This document shows, in pieces, positions 1-8,102 of a stretch of 64,000 nt of DNA. The notes beneath the pieces were generated by a model that saw only the letters and a program-made list of their open reading frames with translations, did not search any database and was not told where the DNA came from. A program made the translations under genes and the position numbers. How positions within the stretch are numbered: the first letter of the stretch is position 1; each line of letters begins with the position of its first letter. Source of the DNA: GCA-2733415 sp965178635 (lineage in GTDB: Bacteria; Bacteroidota; Bacteroidia; Flavobacteriales; Flavobacteriaceae); contig CBCXVT010000034.1 in NCBI GenBank assembly GCA_965178635.1, forward strand, positions 1 to 64,000. The letters run 5' to 3'.

Positions 1-611
1 TCATTACACCATTAGTCATAGGTGTAAACATAATAATTATATCAAAGTTTATACTGTACATTATTAAGGCACAGGTAATTATTTATAAGTACATATTATC
101 AAGTGCATTATTACTTTTAATATTCGGATGTTTTATGTTTTCACAGCAACAATCAGTTGTATTAATGTCAAAAACATCAGACTATCCAAAAGAACTCCTA
201 ATGATTTATGATAAAATTGCTGCAGATTTTTTACCATATACTTATGCCGTTGTAAACTCAAGTAACACACAAATACTAAGCATACACAAACATTTTTTTA
301 TTAATTATGATGATTTCAATACGTCATATTTAAATAAAGATTCAATATATCATTTACATAAGAGTGATGAAGAAATTCTAAAAAAACACCCAGAGTATAT
401 ATTACCACAAACGGTCCTTTATTTTAAAAAAAAGATAAAGACAGATTCATTATCTGATGAGTTTATAAAATCTGATAAACTTTTAAATGAATTATGTAAC
501 AGAGGACGTGCAATTTCAAAAATTTATGAGTCAGAACATATTGAGGTATTAGAAATTGTAAACTCTCCAAAATCTAGTAAATTAGTAGATCTTATTTTAA
601 AAAGCCGTTAA
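1..611 (+). CDS. Membrane protein of unknown function, C-terminal part (start lies outside window)
   Basis: The reading frame is open from base 3 at the left edge through to the stop at 609-611, so only the C-terminal 202 or so residues are present. The visible part begins with two hydrophobic stretches (a segment around VIGVNIIIISKFILYIIK and one around YILSSALLLLIFGCFMF) followed by about 155 soluble residues rich in Lys, Ser and Asp that end in LKSR. An ATG at 135 lies inside the second membrane segment and is probably internal. The stop is 17 bases before the next gene, so the two are likely co-transcribed. The context suggests an exopolysaccharide assembly locus. I do not recognise the family from this fragment. 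Confidence 0.6.
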   Translation, partial: ITPLVIGVNIIIISKFILYIIKAQVIIYKYILSSALLLLIFGCFMFSQQQSVVLMSKTSDYPKELLMIYDKIAADFLPYTYAVVNSSNTQILSIHKHFFINYDDFNTSYLNKDSIYHLHKSDEEILKKHPEYILPQTVLYFKKKIKTDSLSDEFIKSDKLLNELCNRGRAISKIYESEHIEVLEIVNSPKSSKLVDLILKSR

Positions 612-628
612 CACTTAAAATTAACATT

Positions 629-2830
629 ATGATGAAATTTGTTCAATCAAAAATAAAAATAAGAGTGGTGTTAATTGCTGTAGTTTTATGTGTAAGTTGT
701 GCAGATAATAACACATACAAAGAAAATTTCTTTAAGAACTTTAATACTATAACAGTAAATAAAAATTTATCTGAAAATATCCCTTTAAATGCTTCTAAGC
801 ATTATTTAGAAGAAGCACAACTTGTTGAGTATGTGGTAGATTACAAAAATACTTATAGCATACGTCAAAGTAAACATGTAAAAAAAATATGTGATTATAC
901 TAAGATACCGTTTAGAACATCAAATATATTGCATTGGAATTCACCAAACTTTAAAATTTCACAAAGTGTTAGAGTTATAAATATTCATAATCCAAGTGCT
1001 TTAAATGATCAAGCGGTTCAAAAATTATTAGATTTTGTAGCTAATGGAGGTACACTGTTATTTTCATCTGTAGTTAGTGATAAACGGTTCAGTTATTTTT
1101 ATGGCTTTAAGTTGGATGCTTCATATCAAGATGATAATTTGGCTTATGGGTTTAAGTTTATATCACCGTTATTACCAAATATAAAAGGGTTAAGTGTAAA
1201 TCCTTCACACAAGCATTATGGCTATAAATTAGAAAGTTTTAAAAAGGAAGTAACCCCATTAATCACAGCAATAAACGTTGAAAATTATGGTGTAGTTCTA
1301 GAACACAAAATTGGCAATGGTAGAGTTGTTTTTTTTAACACTGGATTAATGATTGACAAGCCTATTAGAGGTTTAGTATTCGCAATGTATTTACCTGCTT
1401 TAGAAGGAGTGCCATATCCAATAGCAAATGTGAGTACTATTTATTTAGATGACTTTCCATCACCAGTTTACAAAATTATGAAAGAGCCAATTGCTACAGA
1501 AATGGGGCTAACAATGGCAGATTTTGTTGATAAAGTGTGGTGGCCAGATATGCAAAAATTAGCTAAAGAATTTGGTGTTAATTACACAACAACAATTACG
1601 TTTGATTATAACACAAAGGTAACACCACCATTTATATTCACAGAATGGGAGAGAAACAAGCTTAATAATTCTACTCAGAGTTTAAGTGATTATTTTACTA
1701 AATCAGTATTGAAAAACAAGCATGAGCTAGGGTTTCACGGTTTTAATCATGTGTCATTAACTACATCAGATTGGAAAAACATCGATTATATTTCAACAGC
1801 TCTAAACACTGTTAAGAAAAAATGGCGGGTAGAAGCTTATGGTGAATTGCCGAAATCTTATATCCCACCATCTAACATTATTGATAGTACTGGTTTATCA
1901 AAGTTACAACAGGCCATGCCAAGTATTAAATATATATGTAGCAGTTACTTTGGTGATGTTACAGTTGGTGAAGGTAGAGAGTTTGATGTTGACCCGTATA
2001 ACAATAAGCTATTTGATTATCCAAGAATAACTTCGGAATATGCTTTTAACAATCAAGAGATTTTAGTAAAGGAATCAACATATCTATTTACAGGTATTTG
2101 GTCGCATTTTGTGCATCCTGATGATGTGTTTCAAATTAAAGATGTGAGTAATAAGGAAACAACAGGTAATTATGGATTTAGAAATGTAAATGGTTACGGG
2201 TGGCATATTTCTAAAGATGGTAGTGAAGGCCTGTATCCAAGGTTTAAAAAATTATTAGTTCAGCATAAAAACACTTATCCTTTAAGTAGATATATAAGCG
2301 CCCAGAATGGAGCCCCACGTATTAATAAATGGCGTGCTGCAGATTATTATCATCAACATAGCAATAACCATTATACAGTTAAAAAGAAAGGTGTTAGTAG
2401 TTTAAAAAAGCATTATTGGTTTGTGTATATCAGTACTAAAAACATACCTCAATTAAAAACGTATTTAACAGATAACGATATTACATATTATATGACACCA
2501 ATTTTGGATGGCTTTTTAGTTAATGTTGAAACTAACAATCCATCTTTAAAACTCCCAAATTTTAAAAAGATAATTGATAACTCAATGAATTTATATACTC
2601 ATATTTATAATGATTATAACACATATTCAAATGAATTATTAGCCTCTAATGAAGATATGTTAACTAAAGAAATTGAGGTTGATGAAGAATTGGTTTTAAT
2701 AAAAAGTTTGGAGCAACTTCACGAGCAAATGTTTTCTAAAAAAACTATAGATACTGCCGCATGGAATAATTATGCGCGAATGAATGCCTGGTTAAATAAA
2801 AAAACAAGATGTCTGGAAAAAATTAGATAG
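629..2830 (+). CDS. DUF2194/PelA-like polysaccharide-processing protein, N-terminal part of a frame-broken gene
   Basis: A 733-residue product with an N-terminal export signal and a lipobox-like Cys (VLCVSCADN). Residues about 120-250 look like a glutamine-amidotransferase-type fold (FVANGGTLLF). From about residue 270 a deacetylase-like half follows, with TIYLDDFPSP, a Trp-rich patch and ELGFHGFNH, which resemble the Asp and His metal-site motifs of carbohydrate deacetylases. This arrangement recalls DUF2194 and PelA of Pel-type exopolysaccharide systems; the family call is from memory. The last residues (KTRCLEKIR) look out of frame. Dropping one A from the A7 run at 2798-2804 continues in frame as NKKQDVWKKLDSFY into the next segment. 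The real product is therefore probably a much longer protein ending near 4452. Confidence 0.6.
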   Translation: MMKFVQSKIKIRVVLIAVVLCVSCADNNTYKENFFKNFNTITVNKNLSENIPLNASKHYLEEAQLVEYVVDYKNTYSIRQSKHVKKICDYTKIPFRTSNILHWNSPNFKISQSVRVINIHNPSALNDQAVQKLLDFVANGGTLLFSSVVSDKRFSYFYGFKLDASYQDDNLAYGFKFISPLLPNIKGLSVNPSHKHYGYKLESFKKEVTPLITAINVENYGVVLEHKIGNGRVVFFNTGLMIDKPIRGLVFAMYLPALEGVPYPIANVSTIYLDDFPSPVYKIMKEPIATEMGLTMADFVDKVWWPDMQKLAKEFGVNYTTTITFDYNTKVTPPFIFTEWERNKLNNSTQSLSDYFTKSVLKNKHELGFHGFNHVSLTTSDWKNIDYISTALNTVKKKWRVEAYGELPKSYIPPSNIIDSTGLSKLQQAMPSIKYICSSYFGDVTVGEGREFDVDPYNNKLFDYPRITSEYAFNNQEILVKESTYLFTGIWSHFVHPDDVFQIKDVSNKETTGNYGFRNVNGYGWHISKDGSEGLYPRFKKLLVQHKNTYPLSRYISAQNGAPRINKWRAADYYHQHSNNHYTVKKKGVSSLKKHYWFVYISTKNIPQLKTYLTDNDITYYMTPILDGFLVNVETNNPSLKLPNFKKIIDNSMNLYTHIYNDYNTYSNELLASNEDMLTKEIEVDEELVLIKSLEQLHEQMFSKKTIDTAAWNNYARMNAWLNKKTRCLEKIR

Positions 2831-2927
2831 CTTTTATACAAACCATAAAACATTAGAAACTGCAAGATATTCAGATGAGTTATCAAAAATATCTTGGTAC
2901 CCGGGTGAGCAAGTCAAAGAATATTGG

Positions 2928-4007
2928 TTGTTAGAACAAATTAAATTAGATCCCAATAATATAGAACTACTAGAAAGCTATATTAAGTATTATAATTCTG
3001 AAGGTAATTCAAAACGTATAGAGTTGTACTTGGGAAAAATAGCTAACTTGAAAGGAGGATCGGAAGCACAGAACAATTATATAAAACATATTTTATGGCA
3101 GAAAACCGAAAATACAGATCAGTTATTAAAAGCTATTACGCCATCAGAAACTTATAATGATATTGCGGATGATATTGCTTGGTATTATTATGAAAAGGGT
3201 GATTTGGAACGGGCTTATAATTGGGCCAATTATACCAATAAAATTGATATTGCAATTAAATTAGATTGGCTCTATACTTTGGAAGATTATGACAATCTAT
3301 ACTCTGTTTATAAAGCACATATACAATTGCACCCAGAAGATGATAAGGCTAAAGCTGCTATGGCCTATATACATCATTCATTAGGTGATATAAAAAACGC
3401 TTGGATTGTGTCTGTTGGTATTTCTGACAGTTATCCAGCTAAAGCACCTCTGAAAAAAATGTTGAATAATGACATTAAATACCTGTCTTCAAACTTACAA
3501 AAAGAACTTATTGACAAGCATCCAAAGTTATTTAATAAAGCTGTAAAAGATAGTTTAATCGAAGATATTCGTTTAAAAAACGCAAATTCAATAGTGTTTA
3601 GTGGCGATATTGCTAGTGACAGATCTAAGAATACGTCGTTTGAAAGAATGAGTACATTTGCTCTTAAAGACAAGAAAAAGTTTACACATAGCATATCATT
3701 TACTAATAGTGATATTTATGCTTTAAACACGCCAATTATAGATACAGATAATGTAGATAAGGAGTTGTTTGGTTTGCAATATAAAATCAATAATCCATTA
3801 TCTTATAAAAAATTACAATATTGGTCTGAAGCCAGATTAGAAAAGGATAAAGGGGATAATATTTTTTATCAATTTGGAGCAGGAGTGAACCTGTCTAAGA
3901 ATAAGTCATTTGCATCATTACAATACAATATACATCCAGTTAAAAATGGTGTAGCCTACAACATGGGGATTTACAGAAACAAACTTGGACTTTACTATGA
4001 AAACTAG
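2928..4007 (+). CDS. TPR-like middle segment of the same frame-broken exopolysaccharide protein
   Basis: The frame is open from about 2796, without a convincing start codon; TTG 2928 is only the first listed possibility. The 359 residues begin with helical repeats of TPR type (LDPNNIELLESYIKYYN, GDLERAYNWANY, HPEDDKAKAAMAYIHHSLGD), then change after about residue 210 to alternating hydrophobic and polar strands typical of an outer-membrane beta-barrel. TPRs followed by a barrel is the plan of PelB, PgaA and BcsC exporters. It joins the upstream DUF2194-like part at the A7 tract and the downstream barrel part near 4000, where a one-base excess creates the TAG at 4005-4007. I infer one gene covering 629-4452. 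Confidence 0.55.
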   Translation: MLEQIKLDPNNIELLESYIKYYNSEGNSKRIELYLGKIANLKGGSEAQNNYIKHILWQKTENTDQLLKAITPSETYNDIADDIAWYYYEKGDLERAYNWANYTNKIDIAIKLDWLYTLEDYDNLYSVYKAHIQLHPEDDKAKAAMAYIHHSLGDIKNAWIVSVGISDSYPAKAPLKKMLNNDIKYLSSNLQKELIDKHPKLFNKAVKDSLIEDIRLKNANSIVFSGDIASDRSKNTSFERMSTFALKDKKKFTHSISFTNSDIYALNTPIIDTDNVDKELFGLQYKINNPLSYKKLQYWSEARLEKDKGDNIFYQFGAGVNLSKNKSFASLQYNIHPVKNGVAYNMGIYRNKLGLYYEN

Positions 4008-4452
4008 TTTAAACAAAGCCTTTGCAATTGTTGGTTATGCGGAAGGTAACTATTATACAGATAACGTTTCTAGTATGTCTTTAACAGGTAAGTTACAATA
4101 TAACTTACTAAAAAAACCGCGACTCAAGTTTCAACCTTTTTTGGAAAGCAGTTATTCATCTGGTTCTGTTAATCAACCAAGTGGATATCCGTATTGGGTA
4201 ATTGGTAACCGTCTGTATGGAGGAGGAGGTATTGGCGGACAATTTGGAAATCAAGATTTAACAAAGGTGTTTTTTACTGCTGATGCTGCTCATTTTAGTG
4301 ATGATTACTCTGATTATTTTACAAGATTTAATGGTAGATTATCAATTCGATTTTTAAAATATTATGTGTTCCAAACTTCTGCAGAATACTATATTCAATC
4401 AGAATATTATTCCAACCAATTTAATTTTGGGTTACAATATTTCCTAAAATAG
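3985..4452 (+). CDS. Outer-membrane beta-barrel C-terminal segment of the same frame-broken protein
   Basis: This piece has 155 codons starting from TTG 3985 and no plausible start of its own. The residues show repeated amphipathic strands (KFQPFLESSYSSGS, GGIGGQFGNQDLTKVFFTADAAHF, RLSIRFLKYYVFQTSAEYYIQ) and end in FNFGLQYFLK, with the aromatic-rich ending expected of an outer-membrane barrel. Removing one base around 4000-4006 fuses it smoothly to the previous segment (LGLYYEN then SLNKAFAIVGYAEG). It would form the export pore in a Pel/Pga-like scheme; this is an inference from architecture. A hairpin terminator follows directly. Confidence 0.55.
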   Translation: MDFTMKTSLNKAFAIVGYAEGNYYTDNVSSMSLTGKLQYNLLKKPRLKFQPFLESSYSSGSVNQPSGYPYWVIGNRLYGGGGIGGQFGNQDLTKVFFTADAAHFSDDYSDYFTRFNGRLSIRFLKYYVFQTSAEYYIQSEYYSNQFNFGLQYFLK

Positions 4453-4480
4453 AAAATGGGTCAATTTACTGACCCATTTT
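4453..4480. terminator. Rho-independent terminator, probably bidirectional
   Basis: Perfect 8-bp arms ATGGGTCA and TGACCCAT (4456-4463 and 4470-4477) with a 6-base loop, flanked by A-runs on the left and T-runs on the right. It lies between two convergent genes ending at 4452 and 4503. Confidence 0.8.
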
Positions 4481-4502
4481 ATCTGTTTGTTTATAATAGA
4501 CT

Positions 4503-6125
4503 TTAATGACTTACAACAATTTTCTTTGAAATATCATTGCTACCATTATCAATTTTTAAAATATAAACACCATTATCTAAATGTTTAGTATCCATACGTA
4601 ACGTTTGTGTTGAAGTAGCTAACGGATTTGTTTTTACGCGCTGACCAATAGTGTTATATAATGAAATTGTATAATCAGAAACATTATCTAATTCAACTGT
4701 AATAGTATCAGAAGCTGGGTTAGGGTATACTTTAAATTGTAATGTATCTATACCATTGTCTTCAACAGCTAAAATTTCGCTTGAAACCGTCACTGTAGCT
4801 TTTAAATCATTATAGCCAGTGTTACTTTCCCATAAATTTGCGTTAGCAAGTCTAACAGCATATTCAGGTCTATCACTTAATGAATAATCTGCATCAGGCA
4901 TATGTAAGAATAGTTCATAATCTCCATCAACAATATCTACAGGTAACACTAATGTTTCTGTTACATTAATAACACTTGTTGAAGCCTCCCAAGTTCTTGG
5001 ATCGGTATTTAAAGCAATACTGTATTCATCATTTGTAACAGCATGTCTTAAAACTACATAAGCAGTTCTTGGGTTATATAATGCAGCAAATCCTTTATTA
5101 TGTAAATTGATATTAATTTCCATAGTATTTGTTACAGTAGTAGGAAACTGTCCGTCAGTTAATTCAAAACGGTAACCTAATCGATTTTTAATAGTTTCTA
5201 AACACCCATTATTATCAAAACCACTAATAACGTTTGGATGGTAGTCTATATTTAAATAAGACCAGTGAAATTGTTCCATTTCATCCACAGCTGTAGAACA
5301 GTTTGATCTTGGTTCGTTTTGAGCACAAGTTTCTCCTCCCATAGCTGTAAACCTTGTTTCTTGCTCAAGATAAGGATACTCAACATTCACATTGTTATAC
5401 GTTCCAAAATCAGTAGCTGAAGCTAAAAAGCAGTCGTTATGGTGTCCAAGTCGGTTAATTGAAGTTGTATTATCAATTGTAGTAATACCATTTATAGGTG
5501 ATGTATCATACATATTACGTTTAAATGCTGGTGTACGTAATTGCACCATTCTATCATTTGGTAAAGCATTTAATAATGCTTCAACAATTTCTTTTCTGTT
5601 GTTATAATCAGTGCTATTTGGTGCCATGCCAAAATGATCTGTGTAATACCATTCTCCCCAAACACCAATAAATCCGGCTTGTACTACTGAAATAACATCA
5701 GAATTATGTGTTAAATATGGTGTTAATTGATTGATGTGAGATAACATCTGTGCTTTTGAAGCATCATAAGCACCATTAGTATTATTTGAGTATGCAAAAC
5801 GTATCACACACTTTATTCCAGCTTGTCTCATAGCATCAAAGTCCGATTGCATATTATTTAAATATGAGTTTGAAATTGATGAATTGATGAAGCCATCTAA
5901 ATAAAATATTCTCAAAATTAAAGTGACATTTTCGTTTGTTCTCCAATTTTCTAATTGATTAACTGATAGTGATGAATAATTACTTGATGATGTTTCTGTA
6001 TGATGATACAAACCACGTTCAGGGTTTGCAAAGTTTTGATTTGATGCTGTGTAATTTACTGTTGAAGTTTGTGAAAAACTAAATTGCATTACAAGCAATA
6101 GTAATAAGTGTAAAGTAGATTTCAT
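4503..6125 (-). CDS. Secreted DUF4874/DUF4832 protein with T9SS type A sorting domain
   Basis: 540 residues. A signal peptide (MKSTLHLLLLLVMQFSFSQ) is followed by a TIM-barrel-like N-terminal half (NPERGLYHHTET, IRFAYSNN, GFIGVWGEWYYTDHFG) matching DUF4874, then a DUF4832-type region (NRLGYRFELTDGQFP) with a beta-sandwich. The last about 75 residues (FKVYPNPASDTITVEL to ISKKIVVSH) are a Por secretion/T9SS type A C-terminal domain, so it is exported and probably retained on the cell surface. The GEW pocket resembles glycoside hydrolases, but activity is unproven. It faces the DUF2194-like gene and may act on the same extracellular polysaccharide; that link is inference from position. Confidence 0.8.
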   Translation of the reverse strand: MKSTLHLLLLLVMQFSFSQTSTVNYTASNQNFANPERGLYHHTETSSSNYSSLSVNQLENWRTNENVTLILRIFYLDGFINSSISNSYLNNMQSDFDAMRQAGIKCVIRFAYSNNTNGAYDASKAQMLSHINQLTPYLTHNSDVISVVQAGFIGVWGEWYYTDHFGMAPNSTDYNNRKEIVEALLNALPNDRMVQLRTPAFKRNMYDTSPINGITTIDNTTSINRLGHHNDCFLASATDFGTYNNVNVEYPYLEQETRFTAMGGETCAQNEPRSNCSTAVDEMEQFHWSYLNIDYHPNVISGFDNNGCLETIKNRLGYRFELTDGQFPTTVTNTMEININLHNKGFAALYNPRTAYVVLRHAVTNDEYSIALNTDPRTWEASTSVINVTETLVLPVDIVDGDYELFLHMPDADYSLSDRPEYAVRLANANLWESNTGYNDLKATVTVSSEILAVEDNGIDTLQFKVYPNPASDTITVELDNVSDYTISLYNTIGQRVKTNPLATSTQTLRMDTKHLDNGVYILKIDNGSNDISKKIVVSH

Positions 6126-6186
6126 GGGAGTTTTTTAAATCTGTAAATTGTTGCTTTTAAGTAGGTTACAGTAATTTTATATGCCC

Positions 6187-6194
6187 CAAAAATA
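6187..6194 (-). promoter_or_regulatory. Candidate -7 promoter box for the DUF4832 gene
   Basis: On the minus strand this reads TATTTTTG, matching the Bacteroidota TAnnTTTG box, 61 bases upstream of the ATG at 6125. The position is good; the -33 element was not clearly identified. Confidence 0.5.
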
Positions 6195-6354
6195 TGTTGT
6201 AAATACGTTGGGTATTCAAATTTGTTGTAACAAACCTATATTTTGTGGTTAATAACGAAACCATATTATGTTGATTTTCAGTAACTAACAGTTGTTAAGC
6301 TTATGTGAAATTATTATTTATCTACATAAGCAAGTTATTATGAATAGCGAAGTT

Positions 6355-6362
6355 TATATTTG
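6355..6362 (+). promoter_or_regulatory. Candidate -7 promoter box
   Basis: TATATTTG matches TAnnTTTG and lies 33 bases before the ATG at 6396. It supports an original start at 6396 for the gene ending at 7161, rather than the internal TTG/ATG at 6478/6481. Confidence 0.45.
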
Positions 6363-6477
6363 TTGATTAATGAATCAAGGTATTAAAATTACTCTATGAA
6401 AATCATAAAAAACAGCCCAGTATACAATAGAAAAGGACAGCGTATAACGAGCATAACTGAACAAGAAGCGAGTTATA

Positions 6478-7161
6478 TTGATGAATCAAAAATTGATGAG
6501 CGTTTTTTTTATTGTAGAAGACGCTTTTTTAGTGGTGAAGAGTAAGTTTTTCAGACAAGAACATTTAGTGAAGAATTGGACGTTCTGTATTCATGGTACA
6601 CAAGTTCATTTTAAAAGGAAAGACAATTTAAACTATAAAAAGGTACTTTTTGTGTTAGAGTCACCACATCATAATGAATTTAATTATGACGATAATTTTA
6701 AAGCATTAAAACCTTTAGAAGGCATTTTTGAGCAATTTAAGTTGACATTTCATAAATTAATGACACAGATTACTTCAGATGAAACTACGGCATATGAAGT
6801 TACTTTATACAATCCTGTGCCGTTTCAGAGTTCATTACATTATTTATTCCGTAGAAATATAAAAGAAAAAACAAAACTTGATTTCTGGTTGTATGGTTGG
6901 TTTGATTTAAAATACAACAAAGAGTTTGAAGAGTTTTTAGGCTATCGTAAGTTTGATTATTATATCAATGCAAGTACACGAACCTATAAAACCCTAATTT
7001 CAAGAAAACTATCCAAGTTAATAGCAACTGAATATCAGGTGTATCATCCTAATAGCAGCTTTTGGAGACGAAAAGAAGTGAAGTTTGGATTGAAGAAAAT
7101 AATTCACCTTGATAATAGTCACGAACTGTTTAATTCTAATGAAGAAACGTCAATATTTTAA
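6478..7161 (+). CDS. Hypothetical protein with UDG-like 'VLESPHHNEF' motif, probably lacking its true N-terminus through a frame break
   Basis: 227 residues from TTG 6478 (ATG 6481). No signal peptide or membrane segment. The core KKVLFVLESPHHNEFN around residue 55 followed by TLYNPVPFQSSL resembles small hypothetical proteins distantly like the uracil-DNA-glycosylase fold, where a strand ends in a Pro loop; this is tentative. A frame starting at ATG 6396 (MKIIKNSPVYNRKGQR) runs 49 codons to 6545 and overlaps. Removing one T from the T8 run at 6503-6510 joins it to this ORF as ESKIDERFFIVEDAF. With the promoter box at 6355-6362, the real gene is probably 6396-7161 with one extra base in this sequence. 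Confidence 0.55.
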   Translation: MMNQKLMSVFFIVEDAFLVVKSKFFRQEHLVKNWTFCIHGTQVHFKRKDNLNYKKVLFVLESPHHNEFNYDDNFKALKPLEGIFEQFKLTFHKLMTQITSDETTAYEVTLYNPVPFQSSLHYLFRRNIKEKTKLDFWLYGWFDLKYNKEFEEFLGYRKFDYYINASTRTYKTLISRKLSKLIATEYQVYHPNSSFWRRKEVKFGLKKIIHLDNSHELFNSNEETSIF

Positions 7162-7225
7162 TGAACTGTTAAATGGCATTGTATTTGTTTCAAAATAAGT
7201 AATTTTACAATCTAGGTTAATACAT

Positions 7226-7849
7226 ATGAAATTATACATACTTTTTATATTTACATTTTTATGCTCTTTTTTCGGAACAGCACAGATTTTAGATAATAAC
7301 ATTAATAGTGGTATTATATTACCTTCTGATGATGAACCTATCAAGCAACCCTCATATAAACTTGAGACTAAAGGTAATGATACGCCAATAGTGGATTTAA
7401 AGAACCCCTTAGAAGACCCAATATCATTTAGTATTGAAACCACAACAGATTTATTAGATGCAGGAGAGGAACTGGAAAAACGTTGGAATGATAGTAAACA
7501 TGAAGAAACTGCAAAATACGACCAATATTTAGGCGATTTTAAAACTAAAAGTAGCTATATAGGCTTTCAATGTAGAGATTTTGGAAGTGTAGATGGTGAT
7601 TATGTACAAATTATAGTAAATGATGTTGTTGTTAAAAGAAATTGGTATTTAACAGGACATTTTATAGGTATAAACCTTGATTTAGAGCCAGGGTTGAATA
7701 GAATAGATATCATAGCTTTAAATGTAGGTTCTGCTTCTCCAAACACCGGACATTTTATTGTGGTAGAAGAAGACGGAACAGTTATACAGTCAGAAATGTG
7801 GAACTTATTTACTAGAGGTAAAGGGTCATTGGTCATTATAAAAGAATAA
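7226..7849 (+). CDS. Secreted protein of unknown function
   Basis: 207 residues with a clear signal peptide (MKLYILFIFTFLCSFFGTAQ) cleaved before ILDNN. The middle contains an acidic linker (SDDEPIKQP, LLDAGEELEKRWNDSKHEE). The C-terminal about 90 residues form a beta-rich module (DGDYVQIIVNDVVVKRN, FIGINLDLEPGLNRIDIIALN, GSASPNTGHFIVVEEDG) that recurs in flavobacterial secreted hypotheticals and reads like a carbohydrate-binding-type sandwich. No catalytic residues are evident. It is followed 11 bases later by the DUF1272 gene in the same direction. The function is unknown. Confidence 0.7.
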   Translation: MKLYILFIFTFLCSFFGTAQILDNNINSGIILPSDDEPIKQPSYKLETKGNDTPIVDLKNPLEDPISFSIETTTDLLDAGEELEKRWNDSKHEETAKYDQYLGDFKTKSSYIGFQCRDFGSVDGDYVQIIVNDVVVKRNWYLTGHFIGINLDLEPGLNRIDIIALNVGSASPNTGHFIVVEEDGTVIQSEMWNLFTRGKGSLVIIKE

Positions 7850-7860
7850 CTTTACTTAGC

Positions 7861-8100
7861 ATGTTAGAAATACGTCCAAATTGTGAGCACTGTAATAAAG
7901 ATCTACCAAACGGCTCGCCAGAAGCTATGATATGTACGTTTGAGTGTACGTTTTGTATTGATTGTACTACAAACACATTTCATGAAGTTTGTCCTAATTG
8001 CGGAGGTGACTTTCAGAAAAGACCTATCAGACCAGAAAAATATTTAGAAGAATACCCACCAAGTACTGTAAGAGTTTATAAACCAAAAGATTTAAATTAA
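7861..8100 (+). CDS. DUF1272 family zinc-ribbon protein
   Basis: 79 residues matching DUF1272: MLEIRPNCEHCNKDLP at the start, the central TFECTFCIDC and a second Cys pair in CPNCGGDF. The Cys pairs (CEHC, CTFC/DC, CPNC) suggest binding of one or two zinc ions. The family is small, cytoplasmic and of unknown function. The start ATG at 7861 follows the previous gene by 11 bases. It converges on the mechanosensitive channel gene, whose stop is at 8103. Confidence 0.85.
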   Translation: MLEIRPNCEHCNKDLPNGSPEAMICTFECTFCIDCTTNTFHEVCPNCGGDFQKRPIRPEKYLEEYPPSTVRVYKPKDLN

Positions 8101-8102
8101 GA

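Noticed and set aside
1839..2030. 63-codon plus-strand ORF inside the DUF2194-like gene
   Set aside because: It lies in another frame of a clearly coding region and has no leader or recognisable domain.
2798..2804. Programmed ribosomal frameshift at the A7 run
   Set aside because: A shift forward by one base would be needed, there is no stimulatory stem or Shine-Dalgarno-like sequence, and similar breaks occur in unrelated genes, so an indel is simpler.
3431..3694. 87-codon minus-strand ORF
   Set aside because: Antisense shadow of the TPR/barrel segment; composition mirrors the coding strand.
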